From NCBI GenBank assembly GCA_900239685.1, contig OENT01000126.1:62001-126000 (forward strand): DNA of 64,000 nt, in the 5' to 3' direction. The notes under the pieces were generated by a model. It was not told the origin of the DNA. It searched no databases and saw only the letters and a list, made by a program, of their open reading frames with translations. Each line of letters opens with the position of its first letter. The stretch's first letter is position 1. This DNA is from Rotaria macrura. Lineage: Eukaryota; Rotifera; Eurotatoria; Philodinida; Philodinidae. This document shows positions 13,701 to 28,734 of the stretch, in pieces. The position numbers and the translations under genes are program-made.

Positions 13701-16700
13701 TACTGAACGCTAGTGAAGAATTCTACGAGTAGACACATTTCATCATCACTTTTCTACTGAACTCCCAAGACGTTTGATAAACATGTTGCTCACATATTGT
13801 AGTGAACTACTAACATATACAATCGTGCATCACTAAACTATATCAAGATTTTTGAAAAAGTCAAATTTCTATCTTAAAACTATAAATCTTCTGTTCGACT
13901 ATTGTTCTAAAGAAAATTTCGTTAAACGAAATAGGATATCCATTAATATTCAATCAATTAGCATAACTATTTGAATAGTAAATCTTTCACCGACCTATTT
14001 AAATATCCATTGATCGAAGCTCTTGGTGCAAGAATAAAATCTTGATCAAGTTTAGACATGGTAGTATTTACAACATTAAGATATGTATCAAAATCTAAAT
14101 AAGTCCAATTGATTAATTCTGCTTGACATGCTAATCGACTTAAATTATCATTGTTCTAAACAAAACAAAAACATAACAGCACAGTTACTCTATTGACATA
14201 GTATCGTTAAATACAATATCTTACTTGTGTATATTTTGCTTGTGGACTTAGAAAAATATTAATCAATAGACGAAAATGACATGGTACTAACGGCATGATT
14301 AGTTTTTCATCATTTTCAATCATCCATGTATGTATATCGATTGATGATAATATGTAAATAATAAATTCGTATAATGAGGTTGATGGATTCTTTTCAGCTT
14401 GATTAGCATGTATTAATTCGTCGAATATTAATAAACATTCAATTGTTAATCGATAATTTGTCCATGATATATTCGGTAAATATCGATGATAGATATCGAG
14501 TATTGAATGTGTATATTCATTTGTAATTAAACATTTCACAATTCTATACCAATATTGAAACATAAAATTAAAATATTCTTGTTGATAATTATAAGATTCA
14601 TTAATATATTTGAATAATTCTTCAGATATTTGTATAAATGTTTTAACTAAACGTGTTAACATATCACCATGTTGATCGATAATTGTTTTCCATTCTGTTA
14701 AAGAAAATAGTGAATATGTTGGATCAATGAATGGACTATAAACTAATAGAACTTGTTCGAACATTTGTGTTATGTTCAAATCATGATGATTTCGACGTTT
14801 TTGTATATTTAAAATTAGTAAAACTGAATAAATACGTGTTAATTCATTTAAACATGGTCGCCATGATTGATATAATTGACTCAAACGTTTATCATTTTGT
14901 TCATCCTATAAATATAAATAGAGAGAAGTACAAAATAATGATTCTATAGATACATGGTTAAAAATAAACAAGGTTTACTGTAGACCATTCTGAATACGTA
15001 GTGTAAAATATTACAGTTCTGATATTTATACGATTACTTCGAACTTTTAAGTTTCTATGTTAGATTTTAAACCAACCGTCGAGTGTATCTAGAATCTAGA
15101 TTCTCATCCATGGAAAATGCAAATCTAATTTCACTCTAGATTTTATTCAATATTAATTTTCTTAATTGTTTGTGTCAACTTCTTCTTCAACATTCATGGA
15201 TAGATGTTATATTGTTAATCTTGTACATCTTTCATTCGAAAAATACATATTCTATAAATTCTCTAATTCTCCTATAGTTTCTTATTTCTACTTTTTGAAA
15301 TTTGAATCAAACAACAAATAACTGCCACTTGCCAAGAAAAAAGCACACAATCGACTCGTAGATTCTAATGAATCGAAAGAATCGAGAATCATGAAGTCTA
15401 TCGAATTATTCAAGTTTTCTCAGTTGATACCATATACTAACGGGTGACCTATAATAAATGGTCATTTTTTATTATGGTCCTTTCAAACACTTTACATAGG
15501 TTTTAAAAGGTTGGACTAATGTTATTCAATAGAGAATTTAATTTTCTACAAAATTACTGATAGAGTCTTCCAAAAAAGACTTCATGTCGAGACATAAAGA
15601 TCCCAAGTTTAACACTGACTTAATTTTCGATCGGTGATTTACTATTTTTCTCAAAATATCAAATGATTTTTGTCAACGTTCACCGATGAAGACCGATGGC
15701 AAAAGTTAAACTAGTATGCAGTAAAATATAGAAAATGTTTTTGCTCTATGCGTTCATAATCTTATCAAGATTATCAACTCTAGTATTCTAAATTAGACTC
15801 ACCGTAAGAATTGTGAGTTCTCATAGATTCTCTTACGATTAGATGCAAAATTTAATTCTAAACCATATGGTTGCAGACTTTTCACATTTTCTATTCTAAA
15901 ACTGTTTTTTACTAATATTTCTTCGAGGACTTTGAAAAGTACATGAACGGACATAAAACCAACAGTTTTATTGGAAATTCAATTCTCTATCGAATGAGGT
16001 TAGTACAGTATTTTAAAATTATTTTCTTATGGAATTGTCACAAAGATTTTTCACTCAATTCTACCGGGACTGCTAAGAACGTTTGTGATGAATAGGGATG
16101 TACCGAGACTGAAATTTATCTTACAAAGTTTTTATTGGGAGTAATTCAGCTTGAGTACCTTAAGTTGTTCATACAACCGGACCCACCGAACAAGAATGAA
16201 AAAGGTCGAGTCTCGGTCAATCTCGGTCGATATTTTATGTTTTTCGATTTTTTGACCGAGACTCGACCTTTTTCATTCTTGTTCGATGTGTCCGGTTGTA
16301 TGAACAGCTTAAGGTACTCAAGTTGAATAACTCCCAATAAAAATCTCGTACAGTCTCGGGTATTCTTGCCAGAGAAAATTCCTCATCTTTGTAAGATAAA
16401 TTTCAGTCTCGGTACATCCCTAGCGATGAAACATCGAAATAATTCTTTTTTCTTTTTCATTTATTCACATGAATCTGATCGTTACTAAAATCCAAAATAT
16501 TTCTAGTATGCTGTTTCTACTTTAAATTAAAAATTGATTAAGAGTTGTCTTATTAATAATACACAGATAGTTTCTATACAAGCAAACATCTAGACATGGA
16601 TAAGTTTGTATTCCTTTCAGATGAGACTCGAAGAAAAATGTAATTTCTAGTGGAAATATTATCTACAAATATTATTTACACTAGAAATTCGATCAGGCTA

Positions 16701-19700
16701 GTGATCTACATGTCGAGATTAGTAGAGCGACATAATTTTGAAGTCAACAATAAGAAAGATTCTATAAACTTTGACTTTTTCCAGAATATCTCTTGATATA
16801 ATATAGAATAATACGTACGATTTGTTCCATTACAAATGTATGTAACCAATGGAGCATATCATCAATTTGTGGTTTACCAAGTTTAATTGTAGATGTATTT
16901 TCTAAATAATTAACTTGATCGAGAAATTCCGATAAAACTTTCGTCGGTAAAAGTCCACGATCAATCGATTGTTGAAATTCCAATGGTACTAATAAATTAT
17001 TTTGTTGTTGAATTATTTTTTGTTTTCGTCTCATTGCTTGTATACTTTCAATAATATTAACAAATAAATGACCAATCTGTGATGGATATGAATAGTTTAA
17101 TATTTGTATCATATGACCAATAGATACATCATATAATTGATTTGTTAATTCAATTAATGGTATTTCATCTGTCAGAGATGTACTATCACGTTTTGAAGCA
17201 ACAGCATAATTTTCAATTAATGAACGAAAATGTTCAAATAATGCAGTAATGAATGTTAAACGTCGATTTATATTCGATGCACATTCAAACCATTGTTTGA
17301 CATTAAATTTTCGAAACATTTGTATTAAAAATTGTTTACATTCGACAAGTGCAAACATTTTCGATAATTTTTTATAAATATCAATAAATTTTTCCGATTG
17401 TATTAATGAATCAGGATTAAAATATTGTATTAATCGTGAAATATTTGGACGATTATAAACAATATATTCTAACATGTATTGTGGTTGACGATGATCTGAT
17501 TTAACAAATATTTCTCCAAGTGTATCGTATAAAGAATTTAATTGATCCGATAATGGTTGCATGTATTCATTGTATTTATCATCGTAAACTAATAGTAATG
17601 CATAAAATAATTGTGTACCAATATCGATAATTTTCAATGATTGATTTTCATTTAAAAATGTTGATGATAGTTGTCGTGTTAAATATTGAACGATTTCTGT
17701 TATCAAATGAATTGAACGACATATATCTATATCACACGAACGACATGCATCAGTTAACAGTTGTTTATGTTCATTTAATATGGTTTCAAGACGTTGATTT
17801 GAATTTTGACATTGTTGTTTAGATTTATAACGAACGATTATATATGCAGGACGTGTACATTGATGAACAGGATTGAGAACATTTTGACAAGAAGCTTGGA
17901 TAGATTGCTAGAAAAGAATAAAATATAGGATGAAGGCTTTTGTTTGGAATTCGTTTCTCGATTCATTTAGTAACGATATGTTGAAAGAAAACTTTGATTT
18001 TGTTTCTTTTTTTTTTTGGTGAAAAATATTTCTCGCGAGATTTTTCAAGTTGTTCATTGATTCATGCATAGTTTTCCATGATCATGTCATTGATTTCGAA
18101 TCTCAAATACAAACGATGTAACGTAAGCGTTGTTGATAAGATCTATTATCTGATTTCGGACAATTTTATCTAACCAGGATAATAGAGGGATAGTTCAATA
18201 AGATTTTGGTGCACCCGTTGTTAAAACGAGTCTAGTCATTGTAGAAATACACAGACACATGAGTCCCGACTATTGAGCCTTCAGTGATGTATACAGCTAA
18301 TTACTAAATCAACATTTTGTTCATGTGGATACGAACTTTAAACCATGTGGTTTAAAGTACGACATCGCAAGGTATTAGTGATTCCTTGGTACTCGCGACC
18401 ATGTATGAGATGTTGATCTCTATAGAATATCGGAAAATATTTACTCAGATTTTCTCGGGCGTTGATTTCGAAATAATCGACGTCGTACTACACATTTTTC
18501 AATGCCAACGTGGAATTGTTTTTCGTAATTGAAGCAACAGCTACCTCAATTGAACAATATAGCCGACGGCTGGTGCAAAGCTATTTAAGCTGTGTAATCT
18601 CTGATTTATGTTCACGATAAAATTACTCATACATTTTGTCTTACACTCATCACAAGAACACACATTTATCTATGCATGTTATCAAAAACCTGAAAATCGA
18701 ACAGCACGCAAACTCAACAACGACTGAAGACTTCAATGCTAGGGTTGTTAAATTTATATTAAAAAAAAAGAAAAATGAGCGAAATATAAACTTTTCGATG
18801 AATAGTATGCAGATTCAAATTCTAATATCAACCGTGCGGAACAACTAAAAATTCTGAATCTAAGTATAGTTGATCATTCTTCGTACAAATCTATGCAATA
18901 AGTGTATCTCTACATATCTTTCACGACTCGATTTTTATTCATATTTTTCATGAATCGTACCTAATCTATCAATTCACTTATTTTCTTACCGTCTTCAACT
19001 AGAATCACGTTGGTGTCGTTTCAATTATCTTTGAATGTTCTCATGATGAAGATCTTTCTTTCGTAATCTTTCAATAGAAAATGTAACTAAAGTATAGTAT
19101 TCAATATTAATCGAACAATGTTTGAGATTCGATAAAGATCAATTACAAGCCATGATCAATTGAGAATATTAAATACGATTTGTTACTACGTTTCTATACT
19201 AAAAAAAAACGATTCCATTCACCAATGAAACTCGAACTGAATAAATTCTTTGTCAAAGACTTGAGATACTATTTAAGTCGGTTTTTGTACGAGTATAGTG
19301 TTTTTTCTACTCTCTAAAAATTGTTCTCTTATGTTTTATATTCTATTCAGAGATTTTCATTAAATTTATAAGACTAGACTTTTGTCACACTAATATTTTT
19401 CGATTTTTATTAATAAAAATTGATACTAAGATCGAGATATATCTCATAATGACATGTCATCGTTCTTGTATTCTTAAGATTCACTAGTTTAAAATCTTCG
19501 AAAAGTTAAACTAACAATATGACAACATCAAGACTGGCATATAGTGTCTCGCCTGATCATATTCCTTAAGTTTGAATTGCTAGTTCTACTTTTATGTATC
19601 TGTTTGTAGGATTCTAATTCAACTTGTTCTTACTTCTTGAAATTCGTTTTTCCACAATAATGGTAATAAACTCATTAATGTTTGATCAAGTTCAATTTGT

Positions 19701-21304
19701 TTGTCATGTCGTTGACAATGTGTTTGTAACCAATGTATAAGTTTTGTTAATTCTGATTCAAATAAATCTTTTATTTCATTCGGATCTTTTGGTATTGCTT
19801 GATGATTAGGTACTGATGTTTGTTCGATGTTTACAACGGTTATTTTAGTATTTATTGTTGGATGTTGAACATTTGAAACAAGATCAACAAGTTTTTGTTT
19901 TGATGTCATTACTGATCGGTGTTGAATAGTATTTGAACGTTGATTATTATTGTTATCGTTAATAGTAGTTCGTTTTCTTGACCATAATTCATTTGTAAAT
20001 TTAATTAGTGTTTCATACATTTGTCTTAAATCGACTAATTCAAGCCATTTTATATCAAATATACGATAATCAGCATTGAATAAATGTTCTAAACGTTCAT
20101 TATCATATTGTTTGGGTAATGAAACAATATTTAATTGTGGATCATGTAAACGTGGTTCATCAATCCATAATGATAATGAATTGTAAAATGTTGATAATTG
20201 ATTGGCATATGGTATATCGGTCGCAGATGTATAATATTCGCATGTTTGACATAAGGCACGTTTCATTTGTTTAAGAAAAGTTGTTTGAACTGGATTTTCA
20301 AATAAACGATAGCCAACACGATGAAGACAATTCGTATGTTTCGATAAATAAATAGTAAAGAATTTTTCCCAAACAAGTGGTAATAATGGATGAATAACGG
20401 GCATTTCACATGCCATTGTACCCCAACGATAGATAGATAAACTTGTTAATGGTATGTATGGATAATGACGTTGTTGAATTAATTTCTATTGTGACAAAAA
20501 GAAATGAAGAATAAAAATTGTCTTGAATAATTTCAAATTTACCTTCCATATTTGATCGACTTTACCAGTTGGATTGAGTTCAAGTTCTGCTTTTAATTCC
20601 ACGAGAACATTTTGATCGATTTCAAATGAATTTTCAGCATTTAAAAAGTAATAACTAACTATAGGATAACGTGATAGAAGAGATGATTCGATCGATAACG
20701 ATGACCAATATGTTTGACTCGATGTTACAGCTGATGGCAGTGGTATCCATGACAGAAAACCTGATCGTGCTACTTGTTGATTTTGTTTGGGATTTAGTGC
20801 CGACTAAAGTCAAACAAGATTAAAATCATGAATTGTAAATGATTTTATACAAAAACGATTAATGTATCTAGTCATATCGATAGTTGAATATTGATGATCT
20901 AGACTCGAAAGAAGATGTGAACTCTGTATCACTGGGTAGATAATCATATGAGCAACTGATAGAATAACTCTATGAATAGATATACTAAAAGACTACTTAA
21001 TAGGAACTATATAGTTACGTTCGATTCAAGGTACACATTCATCTTTTGTTATCAGACTGTTTGATGAATTTAGATGTTTTCATACATCAAGAGAGAACTG
21101 CATATGTATCTTGTAATATAGACATTTAGTTGACTATGGACGATGTTAGAATATTCGCCAAGTTACAGACGTCTTGTGAACATTTCATTCTCGATTGTAC
21201 TGACTGACTGATTTAAGTGGCAAAAAAAAATCTGAAAGATCACTATTGTCTGGCAACTAGGAAGAGAATTGTTTGTAAGGAATATTCTATCGTTCCTTAA
21301 GCAT

Positions 21305-21338
<34 letters not shown>

Positions 21339-24300
21339 TCGTGTCGTATAATTTTTAATACCCTTCTTTCTTTATTTACTATGACTAAGTATTTTTATTT
21401 TTCAGCTCAAATTAATATTAGTGAAAAAATCACAAACGTGATCTTCATTTCGTTTCTTCGAATAAATTCACAGCAACTATAGTTGGCTGAATTTTTACGA
21501 GAGAACCAAAATAAATATCTTAATTCCATGTTTCCACTAAAGAATTATTTACTTAAGTGGAATGGATAATCTGTATTTGTTTATAAGAAATTCTAAAATC
21601 TACCATGTAAAAATAGATGACACACACGTCAATATGTTATTTCAGAAAACTAAGTCGTTGGTACTATTTTCCTTTTTAAATTTTGAATATGATAGATTTT
21701 CATCGAAATACGAAACAAAAATCTGTCGTTCGTATAGAAATGTCGAAAACATTCTCAAAAAGATTTAGTTACTCTGGTTTCTGACATATCGAAATGATTC
21801 AATTATTTCAAACCGTTGTTTTCTAGTGTGTGTGTGTAAAATACAGATTGGAACTGAGCTAAACTCGATTAAGATTTTCATTCACCATTTATGACAAATT
21901 AATTATATGAATTCAAATGAAATACGTACAACAGCTAATTCAAATAATTGATCCGTAACTTCTTGATTCATAACATCATGTACAAATGAATGCGAAAGAA
22001 GATTATCGAGAACAAATAAAATTGAACTATGCAGAAACAAAAATAAGAAGGATTTTTCACATTTGTTTTTCCTATTTTGAGATAGTTAGTTCTTCTTACC
22101 CATCCTTATTCCAATCTTTTAATGCAGTTAATAATTTTAGCCAAAGTAATAATATTAAACGTCGAAATTTCGGATTATCTTCAAGCCATATAAGTAAATC
22201 AAGAATAGAAGCTGTTAGTAATTTTGTATTTGTTGATTCATCCGAAGGTCGCTGCGTGAGAAGATACGACGATGCTGTTTTTAATAAAGACATCGATACA
22301 TCAGATGTATTCAGTAATGTTTTTAATGTAGACATAAATCTAAATGATTCAATTAGTAAAAAGAAAATTGATATCAAGCAAAGACAGTGTATCAATCAAC
22401 TGTCCTATATATAGTAGAGTACATAGAATCTATGAAGGAACTGTACATTGGATACTTCTGACAAATATATGTACTAGTCTAATAACTTACTGAACATGTT
22501 CAATTAAATAATCACCACTACGTATTAAAATACCAGATAAATCATGAAGAATTCGTATGGCAGCTGAATATTTGCCATTTTGTACAAGTTGAAATAAATA
22601 TTCAATACCTTTTTCAAAGAAACCAGCAGCACTAAAAAAAAAGAAACAATGACCATAAGCGTATATCGATTGTAAATTATAAACTAAGCATATATGTTTG
22701 TTGAAATGTTAGAATGTGTTTTGTTCTTAATACAAAAAAATTATCCTATTTTTGCAAGTTAAAAATATCATTTAATATGAGCGACAGTTTTACTTTACTA
22801 TGCCGACTCATCATTTGAAAATTTCTACTTAAAATCGTATTGAAATATTCTGTTGCCTCATTGATCATGCAGAGACATCCATCAAAGAACTCTGCATAAA
22901 AATAAAATCACTGTTTTTTTATCCTTAATCTTTTTGCTTCATTCTCCTACAACGTTTTAAATTATAACATGTGACTCAAAGTTACTGTATAATAAACATT
23001 AGTTCTTTTTGTTGCAGGAATGTTTTAGGGATAAGTTAGCTTAACCACTTATGTATTGTTCCATCTATTCAAGTTTATCTATGATGAATCACTTCGTCGG
23101 ACAGCACATTGAGACATAGTCAATCGATAAACTCTAACTTTACCTAGCACCCGGTTGATCAAGACCGAAAGATATATAATATGCAATAAGATTATGATAC
23201 TGTTCAATTGCCCGTCGAATATCATTGATAGCTTCATCTGACATTGCACTATCAGTTGAATTATTGTGCCGTGTTTCATTTAAAGTAGGTACATGTTCTT
23301 GACTCATACTATCAATAAATGTGTCAACTGAAAGACATGATTGATTAAGTTGTAAACGTAGAACAGCTGTCCATATCCATTGATCAAGATTTATTTGCGT
23401 TTGTTTAGTAAAATTTTGAAGCTAGAAAAAAGAAAAACAATCAAGAATGTTTTGATTTTCTAATCATCGGATCATTTTTTACTTGTAATTGATTTTCTTT
23501 CGATGCAGCTGATTTATCACAATATTTTAAATGTAATTTTAATAGGATTAATGCCATTTCACAATGTATTGTATATGATATACAAAGTTGTCGTTTATCA
23601 GGTAGATCTTCCCAATTCATACTATCAATTAAATGAAGTCCTAATTGAAATGCAATTACAGATTGTGACATATCACTGAGCCATTTTTCAATTATTGATA
23701 GATCATTATCGTTTGGCATCCAAATACTCATAGGTAACGAACGAAATAATCCAAATAAAACTTTTCCAACAGATTCAATATGTGTTGACGATAGTTTCAA
23801 TAGGTGACTGATGATTGTTGGTCGTAATGAAGCAAAATGTTCTAATATTGAACGACCATCACGTAGTGAATATTCACGTGATATTGGATGAAGACATGTT
23901 ATATAAAAGATAACATTCGATATTTGACCAGATTCATCACCTGTTTGTCCTAAATTATGAAGAACTTTCAATAGTGATAAAATTTCACTCGGCGTCGAAG
24001 AATTTAACATTTGATCAATAGCTACACTTGTTTCAACTTAAAAATATAATATGAAAAGAATATTTTGCAGACAAAACGAAAAAGAGACATTGAACTTGTA
24101 TGCATACCTGTGATTGGCTCATCATCTGGTATTGAACAAATAAGATGAAGTAATCGATATTGTAGTGATTGTGGAAGATCAAATAATGCAAATAAAGATA
24201 ATAAACTCCAACGAACATTTCTATTAGAAAACAATGTTCCAGAGTTTGATATAGAAATTTTCGAATAAAACTTTTATTTCTACCTGCATTGTCGTATTAT

Positions 24301-27300
24301 ATTTTCAACTGATCGATAGATATAAGCAAAATAATGATCTCGCAAACGAATTTTATCATCGTATTCTAAATTTTGAAGTACATCATCGACATGGTATCGA
24401 CATACATGAACACAATCTCTAAAATAATTTTATAAACATTTACAAATACATATATTTTATCTACTAGTTGACATTCAAATGAAATTTACACATGTTGATT
24501 CAATTTCTATGTCTTACATAATAACGTTATTGTTGAAATTTATAACTATTCCAAGAAACTATCATTCAAATCTTGTATAATCAACTTTTCATATCGTTTG
24601 ATATTTATATAACATCAATTATTTTGACTGATGATGATTTGAGTAAATCTATCGAGCGAAAATTTTCGATTCTACTCGAAATGTTTAATGCTAAGCAAAC
24701 AAATGAATTAACTACGTAAAAGTTTGATTTGAACTTATGCAAAGCAATTCATTCTTGTCAGTCGTAGATGATCTTTAGTATAATTGTCTAGACTCCATAA
24801 AAAATCTCAGGTTACAGTTATTGTTCTGCAATGTCAATTGTCAATGATAAATGAAAATCTAAATCGATTCGACACTTTTTTTTTGTATAGATTGAATTTC
24901 TCTCGATAAATAGACATCAGTCAAAACAATATGTTCACTATGTGCTTTGGATTCATTCAACTAATTATTTTTTAATAATTGAAATTTTCTGATTGAATAA
25001 AAGTTAACATCACTTTATTCTATGCATCATGAAAGAATATTGATTTATGAAGTCTAATGTCTATATGTCTGAATTCAATCAGACATTCATGTAATTCTTC
25101 TGGACGGTGTCTAGGGTGTCTTTTTTTAATGGTAAAATATTTGATTATCAGAATTTCATACAATCGATTATTACAAAAAAATTCATTCATCAGAGTTCTA
25201 GATAGGTTTATTACTGTTGGCATGAATACGAATGGAAATACAAGAGAAAAATAAGTAGGTACTCAATTGGAAAAGTACTCTATCTACTGAACCATGTAAA
25301 TTTCCATTTCTGATCAATAGAAAATAGAAATATGGAACTGATGCTTGACTACATGATAAACATAATTGAACAGTTCAAACTCAATAATGTAATGTTTGAA
25401 TTGTATTTTCAATTTTTTCTTTTTATAATCAACTTATGTGATACGACTATAGTTAATAATTCTTTCATAGACGTCTTAGTTACCTACAAGTCTATCGTAC
25501 TCTGCTAAAGTTTTAAATAAGCCATTCATTCAAAAGACTGTTTTGTTCAAAGGCATCAGCGAACATTTTCGGAGTAATCCTCAGCTTGTTCATCGATGAT
25601 AGTCTCTGATTTATATCATGAAGTAGACGAGAAGAAAAAAATGATTGTTGCTACAGACACACTTGTAAGACATTGCATAGTTTTCTAATGGTACTATTAC
25701 GTTTTAATATTTGAGAAAACAAATATTTACAATAAGTTTACCTGATCATTTTTCCAATATGTTTATGAAAATTTTTATATTGTGAATCTGCATATGTATC
25801 GAAACCACAACAAAGTATTTCGACGAATAAATCCAACAATGCTAATATTCGTACAGTATTTTCATAGGATAAATTTTGTTGTTTTTGATTTGTTTGATCA
25901 TTTAAACTGAAAAGTATTTTCATCAAATAATTTAAGTTAAATTGATTTAATAAAGCAATTAAATCATCTTCATTTAATGTATCCCATCGTAATAGTGCAG
26001 CACGTTCATGACCATCGGCATCAATTAACATCCATTGTTGTTGTTGTTGTTGTTGTTGAGTTTTATTCATATTTAATGATGACAATTGTGGTACGGTTTC
26101 ACCGTTTTCACCTAACCAATTTTGTAAAAATATATCACGATTTTTAATTGGAAATAGAAGTGTAGCAAGGAAATGTGCAACATAACGTATATACATAGGT
26201 GAACAAAGAACATCGAATGATGTTGGCAATAAAAATCGAACGAAATTCGTTGCCCATTGATGTATACCAGGTGGACAACGTAGTACATGATTAATGACAA
26301 ATAGTGTTTCATTATAATTTCCATAAGTATAAACAATATCAATTGTTTGTTGTAACAGTTGTCTTGTATATGTATAAAATAAAGCATCGCGTGTACGATA
26401 ACGTTGAAAATTAAATAAAATTTCGATTGTATGTAATAATTTTTTCGTTGGCTTGTTTACTGATATTAAATTATGTATATAAGTATCGATTTTCATTTTA
26501 TACCATAATGTTTCATACTTCAATGCAACATATTGTTGATATATAATTGTTCGTAAATGTTTTAATGTATCTTCAATTTCTTTGGCTAAATTCCGATCGA
26601 AATTAGCTTGTTCATATAATATTGAACGTTTTAAATAAACATTATCGCCACAATATGAACCGGATTCAATTTTTTCACATGAAAATGACCATACATGTGG
26701 TAATAATGCTGCTATTTTTCGTTGTAGTACATCGTATTCATTTGTTAACTGATCGATTTTTGTACGTATATCATAGAATGATGATATTAATAAATAAAAT
26801 TCATCATCGTCATCATTGGCATTTTTTATATCAGTTTTATCGATTGTTATCGATGAACGATAGCGTGGATTATTTGTTATAAAACTTTCATGTTCACTAA
26901 GAAAATAGTCATCTGTTATGTTGATAAATGGTAAATATGTTTGTCGTAATTCATGTTGTAAATGTGATGGATTAAAATTCTGAATTGAATATGGATCATT
27001 GATCGTCGTTGTAGTTTCAATATCAAATGAAGATAATGGTGCTGTTGCTGGCGACCATAATGATAAATGAGGATAAAGAAAACTTGAACTTTCACAATTG
27101 ATTAAATTTGTTGATGATGATACTTCTTCTGTCACATGACTACTACTACTAGTTATAGTTTCAGTTTGGTTATCATATGACTGCAAATATGAAAAGAATA
27201 TTAAATTGAGTATGTCATATTTGTTTTCTTTGATTTAAACTGGAAAGTTTATCAAAGTATTTCGAAAGCTGCATTGATAAATCATATGAATACTCAATAT

Positions 27301-28734
27301 ATCTATGTAAACTGTAAGGTAGTATCTCACATATCATTTTAATCATATGACGAACATATTAAAAATCGTTAAGTTATTCAAAATGTTCAAAGTTCGGGTT
27401 TTGGTGGAACATGTCGAAAAGGAAACTGAGATATTTTAGAGTACGGGTTACTGTGTGTGAATAAAGGGTGTATACTAATCAAAGCAATCTACATCTGTAG
27501 TAGTACCTTTACTCATCCCCTTTAGCAGTATTTCAATAAACAAGACATAATTGAAGACTTTTCTAGAATATCTAATGGCGACTCAGCATTTTTGACTTTT
27601 TATGACATTGCTTTTATAATCTAACATGGTAATCTTTGTTTCTGAATAGATACGTTAAGAAAAGTCGACTATAAACTTGAAGATAGTATTTATTTTTGCA
27701 AGTGAAGCTGTATTATCAACACACTCTCAATTATTGAAGCTCTATGGACTCGTCGAAACATCTTGAGTAGTGTTCTCAAGATTCGTTTTCAAAATATCGA
27801 AATTGTACTAGGCGTCTTGCAATCTACAGTTAGAATATTTTGAAATTACATAGAAAAAAAAAACTCGATAAAATCAATGAGTTGAGGAAAACTTAGTTAT
27901 CTACTACTACTTTATGTAATGATGCACAAAATACATGGAGAATTTTCGAGCATTGAAAATTTCATTCAAAAGAAAAGTTTAAAACAGATTAAAGACCTGC
28001 CCGATTAATGAATGTCATCGATAACTTTACTCATAGAAAACTAGATATCGAAACTCAACAAACTGAGGAGAAACCAAACATGTTACAATCTTGTACTAAT
28101 TCCATCAGAGAACAGTCAATGAATATTACCTAGACTGAAAAATGACTGAACAGTCAAAAATACTTTCATTGGTATACATACAATTGCAACTTGGACTGTT
28201 TCATTATTGTTATCATTGGTCGTTATTGTTGATGACTCGTTGATTTTTTCAGGTAGTGTTATTTGTTCAATTCTACTATTGTCAATATTTAAAGCTGTAT
28301 CTGATGTGACTTCATCAGAATTCAAATGAATGGTTGTTGGATGTTCCTCTGAATTTATTGTAATCTCTTGAGTAATCTGCTGTGATTGTGCGGGACTTTC
28401 TTCTTTGTTGGCAGAAGATTCTTCTGTAGTTGAATTTAAATTTTCTACATTTTCGTCGGTAGTTTGATTCTTCATTTAAAAAATAAAAGATAAAGCAACT
28501 TATTTTCTACTTGTTCTCGATATATAATAGAACTCTACGAAATTACTTGTCGTTCAGAAAAATATTCTTTTAAATCACGTAAACGATCTTCTAATTGTAA
28601 TTCTTCATCGTTTACAGTTCTTTCTGTAACTTGTTTCTACAAATTAGAAAACTTTATTCTAAGTGAACATATTGGAAACTTTTCTCCAACTCTACCTTTG
28701 TCGAACGTACTCGTGGACGTTCTAGTTCAGCCAT
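10800..28734 (-). CDS. EPG5: EPG5, autophagosome-lysosome tethering factor
   Basis: Eighteen exons give a closed 2,561-aa frame; human EPG5 is about 2,580 aa. Exons: 28696-28734, 28547-28636, 28182-28469, 25742-27180, 24284-24418, 24108-24220, 23483-24036, 23144-23421, 22491-22631, 22100-22339, 21930-22026, 20543-20803, 19634-20485, 16819-17907, 14225-14905, 13995-14155, 11822-12715, 10800-11133. In animals EPG5 is a RAB7 effector that binds LC3 and SNAREs and makes autophagosome-lysosome fusion specific. Family landmarks are INHVLRCPPGIHQWA, PIKNRDIFL, LNEDDLIALLNQF, HPLLPLVWEKFF, GIFAMIGIGKKIQYSLRFR and the end DLPYLTYVFNHDLR. The N-terminal ~120 residues are acidic and disordered. A CAA run near 26040 encodes eight Gln. 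Six introns exceed 1 kb; one holds a foldback transposon. The ATG follows an acceptor-like TTTTAG by 19 nt. Confidence 0.93.
16093..16422. mobile_element. Foldback MITE, hAT-like, inside an EPG5 intron
   Basis: A 330-bp near-palindrome begins TAGGGATGTACCGAGACT and ends with its exact reverse complement. Arms run to an inner pair at about 16190-16220 and 16255-16285, separated by a short loop near 16235. The right arm has about 43 extra bases around 16343-16386. The flanking 8 bp are GTGATGAA (16085-16092) and GCGATGAA (16423-16430), a one-mismatch 8-bp target-site duplication. That length and the terminal sequence suggest the hAT superfamily. There is no transposase, so it is non-autonomous. 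Confidence 0.75.
18335..18358. repeat. 24-bp palindrome in an EPG5 intron
   Basis: ACTTTAAACCAT followed by GTGGTTTAAAGT: a 12-bp inverted repeat with one mismatched pair and no loop. It lies in a 1.7-kb intron in a stretch less AT-rich than its surroundings (about 18180-18600), perhaps an old transposon fragment. Confidence 0.45.
21311..21339. repeat. (AT)n microsatellite
   Basis: About 14 AT units in the EPG5 intron between 20803 and 21930. Confidence 0.9.

Noticed and set aside
16135..16337. Two overlapping 63-codon frames on opposite strands with nearly the same peptide
   Set aside because: They arise from the two arms of the foldback element and are not a gene.
22096..22414. Plus-strand frame opposite EPG5 exon 10
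   Set aside because: Shadow of the minus-strand coding exon; the minus translation matches EPG5.
22790..22891. Possible extra EPG5 exon reading FFDGCLCMINEATEYFN
   Set aside because: Its phase does not fit the flanking exons, and joining 23144 directly to 22631 gives the family-like PGASAAGFFEKG.
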